Assembly: GCA_900557175.1 (NCBI GenBank)
Contig: USSL01000123.1
Span: forward strand, 1-5,928
DNA: 5,928 nt
From: an uncultured Eubacteriales bacterium
GTDB taxonomy: Bacteria; Bacillota; Clostridia; Lachnospirales; Lachnospiraceae
Direction: 5' to 3'
Made by a program: the position numbers and the translations under genes. The notes under the pieces are model-generated. The model searched no databases, was not told the origin of the DNA, and saw nothing but the letters and a program-made list of their open reading frames with translations. Of the stretch, positions 1 through 5,928 are shown in pieces; the first letter of the stretch is position 1, and every line of letters starts with the position of its first letter.

Positions 1-1887
1 AAAGTCGAGGTTCAGGCTGAAAATCTGAGAAAGATGTTTCTTGCAATGGCAAAGGATATCCGTGTTATTTTGATCAAGCTTGCCGACAGGCTTCACAATA
101 TGCGTACATTAAAGTTTATGAAGCCGGAAAAGCAGAAAGAAAAAGCCCGTGAGACGATGGATATTTATGCGCCGATTGCCCAGAGACTCGGTATTTCTAA
201 AATCAAGATTGAACTGGACGATTTAGCGCTGCGCTATTTACAGCCGGATGTTTATTATGATCTTGCAGAAAAGATCGCTTCAAGAAAAAGTGAGCGTGAG
301 GCTTTTGTATCCGCGATTGTAGACGAGGTATCCGAGTGTATGAAGCAGGGCGGTATTAAAGCACAGATCAGCGGCCGTGTGAAGCATTTTTTCAGTATTT
401 ATAAAAAGATGGTCAATCAGAATAAGACAATCGATCAGATTTATGACTTGTTCGCGGTGCGTATTATTGTCGATTCGATAAAAGACTGCTATGCGGCGCT
501 GGGGCTTATTCATGAAAAATATAAACCGATTCCGGGGCGCTTTAAAGATTATATCGCCATGCCGAAGCAGAATATGTATCAGTCACTTCACACGACGCTT
601 ATAGGGCCGTCGGGGAAGCCTTTTGAGATACAGATCCGTACGTTTGAGATGCATAAGACGGCAGAGTATGGTATTGCCGCCCACTGGAAATATAAGGAAG
701 ATCCTAACGGTGTGAATACGCCGAATAAGGAGGAGGCAAAGCTGACATGGCTGCGCCAGATTCTTGAATGGCAGAAGGATATGTCTGACAACAGAGAATT
801 TATGAGTCTTCTTAAAAACGACCTTGATTTGTTTTCGGAAAGTGTCTATTGCTTTACACCGGCCGGCGACGTCAAGAATCTTCCGAATGGTTCGACGCCG
901 ATTGACTTTGCTTACAGTATTCACTCGGCAGTCGGCAATAAGATGGTCGGCGCAAGAGCCAACGGCCGTCTTGTCAATATTGATTATATTATTCAAAATG
1001 GCGACAGAATCGAGATTATCACGTCTCAGAATTCAAAGGGGCCAAGCCGCGACTGGCTCAATATTGTTAAGAGCACGCAGGCTAAAAATAAGATTAATCA
1101 ATGGTTTAAAACAGAGTTTAAAGAAGAAAATATTATTAAAGGCAAGGACGCCATCACGACTTATGCGAAAGCCAAGGGTATTGTTTTAAGCGATGTGACT
1201 AAGCCTGAATATGTTGAAAAGGTCCTTAAAAAATACGGTTTCAGAAACTGGGATGCCGTATGTGCGGCTGTCGGCCACGGCGGCCTTAAGGAAAGTCAGG
1301 TTGTCAACCGTCTTGTGGAGGAGCAGAAGAAAGCAAAGATGAAGCTTCTGACCGACGATAATGTCCTTGAGCAGCTGGCACAGCAGTCGAAGCCGGATTC
1401 AGGACGGACAAGAACGACAGCGAAAAGCCACAGCGCGATTGTCGTGAAGGGTATTCACGATGTGGCTGTCCGTTTTTCAAAATGCTGCAGTCCGGTGCCG
1501 GGCGATGAGATTGTCGGCTTTGTCACAAGAGGACGAGGCATATCCATTCACCGGACAGATTGTATTAATGTGATGAATATTTCAGAGCTTGACAGAAACC
1601 GCCTTATAGATGCCGAGTGGCAGGAAGACAGTGTGGCGGCTGATGCAGTATTTAAAGCTGAAATCAATGTCTATGTATGCGACAAAGTCGGTGTCATTGT
1701 GGAGGTTGCCAAAGTATTTACGGAAAAAGAAATTAATGTGACAGCGATGTCCAGCCGGTCGGGGAAAAATGGTAAGGCGACAATTAATGTTTGCTTTGAA
1801 ATTAAGAGCCGGCAGCAGCTTGGAAAGATTATTGATAAGCTGCGTTCACTGGACTGTGTTTACGATGTTGAGAGAACGAGAGGTTAA
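1..1887 (+). CDS. relA: Bifunctional (p)ppGpp synthetase/hydrolase Rel, 5' partial
   Basis: Cytosolic RelA/SpoT enzyme that makes (p)ppGpp from ATP and GTP/GDP and also hydrolyses it, setting the stringent response. The reading frame is open from base 1, so the true start lies upstream; 628 residues are visible, and family members are usually about 730-780. Counting from base 1, the end of the HD hydrolase domain shows KLADRLHNMRTL (26-37). The synthetase domain follows, with YDLFAVRI (148-155; its Asp is probably catalytic), RFKD (180-183), YQSLHTT (193-199) and EIQIRT (209-214; Glu probably catalytic). Next come a TGS domain (about 282-342), a helical region, the conserved-cysteine domain (C495, C496, H517, C521) and a C-terminal ACT domain (about 552-628). 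The basic RFKD, in place of the acidic ExDD of RelA proteins that only synthesise, indicates a bifunctional enzyme. The HD metal-binding histidine-aspartate pair is outside the window, so hydrolase activity is inferred. First gene visible in the four-gene block. Confidence 0.97.
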   Translation, partial: KVEVQAENLRKMFLAMAKDIRVILIKLADRLHNMRTLKFMKPEKQKEKARETMDIYAPIAQRLGISKIKIELDDLALRYLQPDVYYDLAEKIASRKSEREAFVSAIVDEVSECMKQGGIKAQISGRVKHFFSIYKKMVNQNKTIDQIYDLFAVRIIVDSIKDCYAALGLIHEKYKPIPGRFKDYIAMPKQNMYQSLHTTLIGPSGKPFEIQIRTFEMHKTAEYGIAAHWKYKEDPNGVNTPNKEEAKLTWLRQILEWQKDMSDNREFMSLLKNDLDLFSESVYCFTPAGDVKNLPNGSTPIDFAYSIHSAVGNKMVGARANGRLVNIDYIIQNGDRIEIITSQNSKGPSRDWLNIVKSTQAKNKINQWFKTEFKEENIIKGKDAITTYAKAKGIVLSDVTKPEYVEKVLKKYGFRNWDAVCAAVGHGGLKESQVVNRLVEEQKKAKMKLLTDDNVLEQLAQQSKPDSGRTRTTAKSHSAIVVKGIHDVAVRFSKCCSPVPGDEIVGFVTRGRGISIHRTDCINVMNISELDRNRLIDAEWQEDSVAADAVFKAEINVYVCDKVGVIVEVAKVFTEKEINVTAMSSRSGKNGKATINVCFEIKSRQQLGKIIDKLRSLDCVYDVERTRG

Positions 1888-1892
1888 AATAC

Positions 1893-2519
1893 ATGGAAAT
1901 TTCGATTCATTCACTTGTACTTGGTATGGTACAGACGAATTGTTATTTAATCACAAACGAAGCGACAAAGGAGACGGTGATTATAGATCCGGCAGGCGAG
2001 GCAGACAGACTGTGCAGGTTTATAGACAGCCGCGGTTTAAAGCCGGTGGCTGTCCTTTTAACCCACGGTCATTTTGACCATGTGATGGCTGTGCCGGAGG
2101 TGACAAAAAAGTACGGTATTAAAGCTTATGCCCATGAGGATGAGGCAGAAGTGATGGTATCGCCGTATTTGAATGGCTGTGAGATGATCGGTGCGCGCGT
2201 GAGTGTAAAGCCGGATGACGTATTTGCAGATAAGGCAAGGCTTGTGTTTGGGGATATGCTTTTTGAAGTGATTTTTACGCCGGGACATACGCAGGGCGGC
2301 GTCTGTTTTTATATGCCGCAGGTTAAAAAGCTTCTTTGCGGCGATACACTGTTTGAGGCTTCTGTCGGAAGGACTGATTTGCCGACAGGCAGTATGAGCA
2401 CGCTGATCCGTTCAATCCGTGAGCGTCTGTTTGTGCTTGATGATGATGTGGAGGCGCTGCCGGGACACGGTCCGTCCACAACCATCGGTTATGAGAAAAA
2501 ATACAATCCATTTTTATAA
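1893..2519 (+). CDS. MBL-fold metallo-hydrolase, glyoxalase II-like (YcbL type)
   Basis: Small cytosolic metallo-beta-lactamase-fold hydrolase of 208 residues with no signal peptide. The full dinuclear metal site is present: THGHFDH (57-63, ligands H58, H60, D62, H63), PGHT (H132), GDTLF (bridging D151) and PGHG (H192). The GRTDLPTG segment (159-166) is typical of the YcbL/GloB-like group. The protein is shorter than classical hydroxyacylglutathione hydrolases (about 250 residues) and lacks their C-terminal glutathione-binding region, so the substrate is probably a different thioester or ester and cannot be named from sequence. The start is ATG, 5 nt after the rel stop. A Shine-Dalgarno-like GAGAGGT (1878-1884) lies inside the last codons of rel, which suggests coupled translation. 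Family assignment is firm; physiological role is unknown. Confidence 0.93.
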   Translation: MEISIHSLVLGMVQTNCYLITNEATKETVIIDPAGEADRLCRFIDSRGLKPVAVLLTHGHFDHVMAVPEVTKKYGIKAYAHEDEAEVMVSPYLNGCEMIGARVSVKPDDVFADKARLVFGDMLFEVIFTPGHTQGGVCFYMPQVKKLLCGDTLFEASVGRTDLPTGSMSTLIRSIRERLFVLDDDVEALPGHGPSTTIGYEKKYNPFL

Positions 2520-2531
2520 GCGGGGCAGAAC

Positions 2532-4028
2532 ATGATTCGATTAAACATAAATATTTCAAAATTTGAAAATGATGTGAGAGCGCTTTTGATGGCTTTTTTT
2601 CCGGGTGAGAAAATATCCGTGGCACCGACAGAGCCCACGGATTATTTTTTGAATGTCTGTTTTGAAAATGTGACGGATGAAAAGCCTTTTGGCACAGAAA
2701 TTTTTTGTGAATTTTTTGAAAATGAAAAAGCTGCTGCATCCGGCAGAACGCCGACGGATACGGCAGATAAAAAAATGGCACGGGACCAGCTAAAGCGTCT
2801 TGTCTATAAGCTTTTATGCTCGGCAGAAAAGACAGAGCTTCCGTGGGGCACACTGACCGGCATCCGGCCGACAAAAACAGCGATGGCACTTTTGGAGGAT
2901 GGGATGCCGGAGGAAGCTTTGTATACTTATTTTAAGGATAATTTTAAAATTTCCGACGAAAAATACAGGCTTTGCACAACGGTTGCGAGAAATGAAAAAA
3001 GGCTTTTAGAGCCATTGGATTATAAGCACAGCTACAGCTTATATGCGGGCATTCCGTTTTGCCCGACAATATGTGCCTATTGCTCCTTTTCCTCTTATCC
3101 GCTAAAGGCATGGCAGGGGAAGGTGGATGATTATCTTTCGGCGATGTTTAAGGAAATCGAAGTGATGTCAGAGCGCTTTAGAAATAAACAGCTTCTTTCG
3201 TTTTATATGGGCGGCGGCACGCCGACATCCTTAACTGCGGGGCAGATGGACAGGCTACTTACGAAGCTTGAAGATTGCTTTCACATTGGTGAGGCAAAAG
3301 AAATCACGATTGAGGCCGGACGTCCGGACAGCATAACGCCGGAAAAACTTTCGGTCATTAAAGCTCATGGGATTGACAGAATTTCCATCAATCCTCAGAC
3401 GATGAATCAGAAAACCTTGGATATTATCGGCCGCCGTCACACGGTGGACGATGTATACAAAGCCTTTGAAATGGCGCGAAATGCAGGTTTTACAAATATT
3501 AACATGGATTTGATCGCAGGTCTTCCGGGTGAAAATTATGAAGATTTCTGTCATACGACAGAGGCGATAAAGGCGCTGGCACCGGAAAGTCTTACGGTAC
3601 ATGCTTTAGCGATTAAGCGGGCAGCTGCCCTTAATAAAGAGGAAACATATCGTATGCGCACCGGTGTTGCCGAAACAAATGCAATGATTTCCGAGGGCTT
3701 TAAGTCGGCACAGGCGATGGGCATGGCGCCGTATTATATGTATCGTCAGAAAAATATTGCAGGGAACCTTGAAAATGTAGGTTATGCAAAGCCGGGCAGG
3801 GAAGGCCTTTATAATATGCTTATTATGGAAGAAAAACAGAGCATTCTTGCGATTGGCGCTGGTGCGTCCACGAAAATGGTGATTCACGATGAAGACCGTA
3901 TTGAGCGCATTGAAAATGTAAAAAGTGTGAAAGATTATATTGAGCGCATTGATGAGATGCTTGCCCGCAAAGAAAATATTGAACATTATGTGGCTGATAA
4001 ACAGGCATACGGAGGAAAGATTTTGTGA
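2532..4028 (+). CDS. hemZ: HemZ-type radical SAM protein (putative coproporphyrinogen dehydrogenase)
   Basis: Radical SAM protein of 498 residues resembling HemZ, which is assigned to oxygen-independent conversion of coproporphyrinogen III to protoporphyrinogen IX. An N-terminal region of about 165 residues, special to HemZ, precedes the radical SAM barrel. The barrel carries the 4Fe-4S motif C177-x3-C181-x2-C184, the SAM-binding YMGGGTPT (225-232), EAGRPDSI (261-268) and RISINPQTM (283-291). The position two residues after the third cysteine is Phe186, as in HemW-type proteins, whereas HemN has an additional cysteine there, so true dehydrogenase activity is not assured. The ATG lies 12 nt after the preceding stop with only a weak G-rich ribosome site (GGGG, 2522-2525), so expression probably relies on coupling. 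The end overlaps the next gene by 4 nt. No other heme biosynthesis gene is in the window, so a pathway role cannot be confirmed here. Confidence 0.9.
   Translation: MIRLNINISKFENDVRALLMAFFPGEKISVAPTEPTDYFLNVCFENVTDEKPFGTEIFCEFFENEKAAASGRTPTDTADKKMARDQLKRLVYKLLCSAEKTELPWGTLTGIRPTKTAMALLEDGMPEEALYTYFKDNFKISDEKYRLCTTVARNEKRLLEPLDYKHSYSLYAGIPFCPTICAYCSFSSYPLKAWQGKVDDYLSAMFKEIEVMSERFRNKQLLSFYMGGGTPTSLTAGQMDRLLTKLEDCFHIGEAKEITIEAGRPDSITPEKLSVIKAHGIDRISINPQTMNQKTLDIIGRRHTVDDVYKAFEMARNAGFTNINMDLIAGLPGENYEDFCHTTEAIKALAPESLTVHALAIKRAAALNKEETYRMRTGVAETNAMISEGFKSAQAMGMAPYYMYRQKNIAGNLENVGYAKPGREGLYNMLIMEEKQSILAIGAGASTKMVIHDEDRIERIENVKSVKDYIERIDEMLARKENIEHYVADKQAYGGKIL
4011..4016 (+). promoter_or_regulatory. 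Shine-Dalgarno of tcdA
   Basis: A GGAGGA inside the last codons of hemZ sits 8 nt before the GTG at 4025. It is the strongest ribosome site in the four-gene block. It supports the GTG start and the 4-nt GTGA overlap with the hemZ stop. Confidence 0.85.
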
Positions 4029-4798
4029 GAGAAGAATTTGCAAGAACAGAGCTGATGCTTGGCACACAGGCGATGGAAAAACTTTATCATGCGAGAGTGA
4101 TTGTTTTTGGCGTCGGCGGTGTCGGCGGTCATGCCATTGAGGCGCTTGCCCGCTGCGGCGTCGGAACTATTGATATTGTCGATGATGACAGCGTGTGTAC
4201 AAGCAATATCAATCGTCAGATTATTGCCTTAAAATCCACGATCGGGCAGCCGAAGGTCGATGTGATGAAAGCGCATATCGGTGATATTTCCGAAAATATT
4301 ACAGTGAATACATATAAGATTTTTGTTAATGAGGCGACAATTGATACCTTTGACTGGGACAGCTATGACTATGCGGTGGATGCCATCGATACGGTGAGTG
4401 CAAAGCTTTTAATTGCCCGGTATGGTATGGAACATCATGTGCCTGTCATAAGCTGTATGGGCGTGGGCAATAAGCTTTATCCTGAAAAGCTTGAAATTAC
4501 GGATATTGGAAAAACGTCCGTTTGCCCTTTGGCAAAGGTGATGCGCCGGGAGTGCAAGGCGCGGGGCATTAAAAAGCTTAAGGTGCTTTATTCAAAGGAG
4601 CAGCCTCTTGGCGCCCATCCGCTGGCAGATGAACGCTGCGCCATGGATAAGGGCGTTGCCGGGGATACAAAGCGGGACGGCAGCCCGAAGCGCCACACGC
4701 CGGGCAGCATATCCTTTGTTCCGTCATGTGCAGGCCTTATGCTGGCAGGTGAGGTTATAAGAACGATTGTGGGCGTGTCGAATCCTGTCGAGCGATGA
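4025..4798 (+). CDS. tcdA: tRNA threonylcarbamoyladenosine dehydratase (TcdA/YrvM), E1-like
   Basis: ThiF/MoeB/E1-superfamily protein of 257 residues, the usual length for TcdA (CsdL in E. coli, YrvM in B. subtilis). The family uses ATP to cyclise t6A at position 37 of ANN-decoding tRNAs to ct6A. Seen here are a short N-terminal helix region (FARTELMLG), the nucleotide-binding FGVGGVGG (28-35), an acidic VDDD (52-55), SNINRQ (60-65), DAID (119-122) and the C-terminal GSISFVPSCAGLMLA segment (227-241) typical of the group. It lacks the C-terminal rhodanese or ubiquitin-fold extensions found in some MoeB/E1 relatives. It begins with GTG overlapping the hemZ stop by 4 nt, with an ideal GGAGGA upstream, so it is almost certainly cotranslated with hemZ. 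ThiF and MoeB are alternatives, but no sulfur-carrier protein gene is adjacent. It is the last gene of the block. Confidence 0.9.
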   Translation: MREEFARTELMLGTQAMEKLYHARVIVFGVGGVGGHAIEALARCGVGTIDIVDDDSVCTSNINRQIIALKSTIGQPKVDVMKAHIGDISENITVNTYKIFVNEATIDTFDWDSYDYAVDAIDTVSAKLLIARYGMEHHVPVISCMGVGNKLYPEKLEITDIGKTSVCPLAKVMRRECKARGIKKLKVLYSKEQPLGAHPLADERCAMDKGVAGDTKRDGSPKRHTPGSISFVPSCAGLMLAGEVIRTIVGVSNPVER

Positions 4799-4801
4799 TG
4801 G

Positions 4802-4829
4802 TTGATTTTTCTTTTCTATTTTGTATAAT
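4802..4829 (+). promoter_or_regulatory. Putative sigma-A promoter for the DUF5688 gene
   Basis: A TTGATT (4802-4807; 4 of 6 matches to TTGACA) is followed after 16 nt by a perfect TATAAT (4824-4829). The spacer is T-rich. Transcription would begin near 4836-4838, giving a leader of about 140 nt before the DUF5688 start. The site begins only 4 nt after the tcdA stop and is the only good promoter-like pair in this gap. A short spacer and imperfect -35 make it plausible, not proven. Confidence 0.6.
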
Positions 4830-4840
4830 CTATATATAAG

Positions 4841-4850
4841 AACGATCGTT
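4841..4850. promoter_or_regulatory. Perfect 10-bp palindrome, candidate operator
   Basis: AACGATCGTT reads identically on both strands and lies 11 nt after the -10 box, a few bases past the expected transcription start. That is a common place for a repressor to bind. It has no loop, so it would act as a DNA site, not an RNA hairpin. A short palindrome can arise by chance, and no regulator gene is visible in the window. Confidence 0.3.
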
Positions 4851-4882
4851 TTTCATTTCAAATTATTCTGAGTCAGAGTATC

Positions 4883-4918
4883 GGGCGGCGGACGGCAGCA
4901 GGCCCTCCGCCGATGCCC
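4883..4918 (+). terminator. GC-rich interrupted hairpin; possible terminator or leader element
   Basis: GGGC (4883-4886) pairs with GCCC (4915-4918), and GGCGGA (4887-4892) pairs with TCCGCC (4906-4911), leaving a 3-nt bulge GAT. A further GGC/GCC pairing (4894-4896 with 4902-4904) closes a five-base loop. That makes 13 base pairs, 12 of them G-C, in AT-rich surroundings. Only three T follow before TTTAAAAATTCTTAAA, so the U-tract of a classical terminator is poor. It may end the rel-tcdA transcript. If the promoter at 4802 is real, it also lies within the DUF5688 leader, where it could act as an attenuator or stabiliser. No known riboswitch consensus was recognised. Confidence 0.45.
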
Positions 4919-4961
4919 TTTAAAAATTCTTAAATAAATCCCATGATGATTGAAAAATAAT

Positions 4962-4967
4962 AAGGAG
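4962..4967 (+). promoter_or_regulatory. Shine-Dalgarno fixing the DUF5688 start
   Basis: AAGGAG lies 9 nt before the ATG at 4977 and 12 nt before the adjacent ATG at 4980. It favours 4977. It also argues against the in-frame TTG at 4950, which lies upstream of this site and has no comparable ribosome site of its own. Confidence 0.85.
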
Positions 4968-4976
4968 AAGAAGTAT

Positions 4977-5915
4977 ATGATGAATTACAGACAATTTTCG
5001 GCATATATTGAAGATAATATTGAGGGGTATCTTAAAAATCTTCAGGCAGACTGCATTCAGATTCTTTCAGAGGTTAGAAATAACGGTATTTTAGTTGATA
5101 CACTTGTGATCCACTTAAAAGATCATCCGGTAAGTCCGGTCATTCCGGTGCGCCCCTATTATGAAGCATATCAAAAGGGAGCGGCGCCTGAAAGACTTTT
5201 GGAAAAGATTGCATCGGATTTTCTTTCGGGACTTTATCAGCCATATACAGTTCCGTTTGGCCATTTAAAGAATTTTGAGGCAGTAAAAGATGATATATTT
5301 ATAAGAGCGGTCAATTATGAGCGCAATAAAGTTGTGCTTGCCTCATGTCCTTATGTGAAAAAGCTGGATCTGGCGCTGACGTTCCGCGTCCGATTTTTTC
5401 AGGGAAGCGAGGGACTGTCATCACTGCTTATTGATGACCGGCTGATGGCTCAGTGGGGAATTGCACCGGATATGCTTTACGAACTTGCCATGCGCAATAC
5501 AGTTGCAAAGTTTCCGCCGGTGATCGAATCATCGGAGGATATATATAAAGAGCTTATTGAAAGCGGCGATAAGCGTTTTGAACATGTGGAGAAAAAATCC
5601 TCGGCGCCGATGTATGTGCTCTCCAATAATATCCGTTTAAACGGTGCCACGGCAGCATTTTATCCCGGTGTGCTCAGAGAGTTTTCAGAAGCGCTGTGTA
5701 CCGGCGGTATGGACTTTTATCTGCTTCCAAGCAGCATCCATGAGATGATGATTGTGCCTAATGACGACGGCGGCAGGAGTGCCGGGGCGTATCAGGAAAT
5801 TGTAAAATCAGTCAATAAAGAGATTGTAGATCCGGAGGAGATTTTATCGGACAATGTTTACAGCTATGCCTACAGGCAGGATGAAATTTCAATTTCTACT
5901 GGACAAACAATATAA
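4977..5915 (+). CDS. DUF5688 family protein, function unknown
   Basis: Soluble protein of 312 residues with no signal peptide or membrane segment. It matches from memory the DUF5688 family, which is common and often multi-copy in gut Clostridia and has no known function. Visible blocks are an N-terminal MNYRQFSAYI segment (2-11), a Pro- and Tyr-rich stretch including RPYYEAYQKG (59-68), a central predicted alpha/beta region, and the most family-like C-terminal parts. These are YVLSNNIRLNGATAAFYPGV (213-232), DFYLLPSSIHEMMIVP (246-261) and DPEEILSDNVY (285-295). No catalytic motif of a known enzyme class is evident. ATG 4977 was chosen over TTG 4950 because of the AAGGAG at 4962; the second ATG at 4980 would drop one residue. 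It is separated from tcdA by 178 nt containing its own promoter-like sequence, so it is probably transcribed independently. Confidence 0.85.
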   Translation: MMNYRQFSAYIEDNIEGYLKNLQADCIQILSEVRNNGILVDTLVIHLKDHPVSPVIPVRPYYEAYQKGAAPERLLEKIASDFLSGLYQPYTVPFGHLKNFEAVKDDIFIRAVNYERNKVVLASCPYVKKLDLALTFRVRFFQGSEGLSSLLIDDRLMAQWGIAPDMLYELAMRNTVAKFPPVIESSEDIYKELIESGDKRFEHVEKKSSAPMYVLSNNIRLNGATAAFYPGVLREFSEALCTGGMDFYLLPSSIHEMMIVPNDDGGRSAGAYQEIVKSVNKEIVDPEEILSDNVYSYAYRQDEISISTGQTI

Positions 5916-5928
5916 ATATTGATAGAAT

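Noticed and set aside
583..996. Minus-strand open frame of 137 codons inside rel
   Set aside because: It lies wholly opposite the conserved synthetase and TGS coding region, matches no family I recognise, and has no supporting ribosome site or promoter.
824..1189. Plus-strand +1-shifted frame of 121 codons in rel
   Set aside because: It overlaps the conserved TGS-domain codons of rel in another frame and is Arg/Leu-rich with no recognisable domain.
2323..2889. Minus-strand open frame of 188 codons across the MBL/hemZ junction
   Set aside because: Its composition (rich in His, Ser, Pro and Cys) is typical of antisense shadows, and it overlaps two well-supported genes.
3606..4067. Minus-strand open frame of 153 codons opposite the end of hemZ
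   Set aside because: Rich in Phe, His and Ile as expected for the complement of coding DNA; no independent evidence.
4867..4877. Odd palindrome TCTGAGTCAGA as a second operator
   Set aside because: Five-base arms around one base are common by chance, and its position between the promoter and the hairpin suggests nothing specific.
4919..4934. Small AU hairpin TTTAA/TTAAA as part of a terminator
   Set aside because: Five A-U pairs around a six-base loop would be unstable and do not form a U-tract terminator.
4950..4976. TTG at 4950 as an upstream start for the DUF5688 protein
   Set aside because: The AAGGAG at 4962-4967 lies downstream of it and is correctly placed for ATG 4977; the extra residues are Lys/Asn-rich and unlike the family's start.
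5916..5928. Last 13 bases after the DUF5688 stop as a start of a promoter or terminator
   Set aside because: Too short to judge; no inverted repeat or paired promoter boxes are visible.

Overview
The window is a compact stretch of a Gram-positive, low-to-mid GC bacterial chromosome. It most likely comes from an anaerobic Clostridia member of the Lachnospiraceae type. Three things point there: a bifunctional Rel protein with the basic RFKD signature, a HemZ-type radical SAM protein next to rel, and a DUF5688 protein, a family I know mainly from gut Clostridia. The taxon is inferred from protein resemblance and gene order, not measured. All five genes lie on the + strand.

Positions 1-4798 hold a tight four-gene block. 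It runs rel (ppGpp synthetase/hydrolase, 5' end cut by the window edge), a small metallo-beta-lactamase-fold hydrolase, hemZ, and tcdA (tRNA t6A dehydratase). Spacings are 5 nt, 12 nt and a 4-nt overlap (GTGA), so the block is probably one operon with translational coupling. No promoter for it is visible; it should lie upstream of the window. The genes combine stringent response, small-metabolite hydrolysis, a radical SAM enzyme or heme-related protein, and tRNA modification at position 37.

Positions 4799-4976 are the only sizeable intergenic gap (178 nt). The gap contains a plausible sigma-A promoter, a perfect 10-bp palindrome just after the expected transcription start, and a 13-bp GC-rich interrupted hairpin in otherwise AT-rich DNA. 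A strong ribosome binding site follows. This is the most regulatory-looking part of the window.

Positions 4977-5915 encode a complete 312-residue DUF5688 protein of unknown function, apparently with its own promoter. The last 13 bases hold nothing I can assign. I see no mobile element, CRISPR array, tRNA, rRNA or recognised riboswitch. Most of the window is ordinary core genome. The open questions are the DUF5688 gene and its structured leader, and a rel-to-tcdA neighbourhood without the hisS-aspS pair that separates these genes in Bacillus subtilis.
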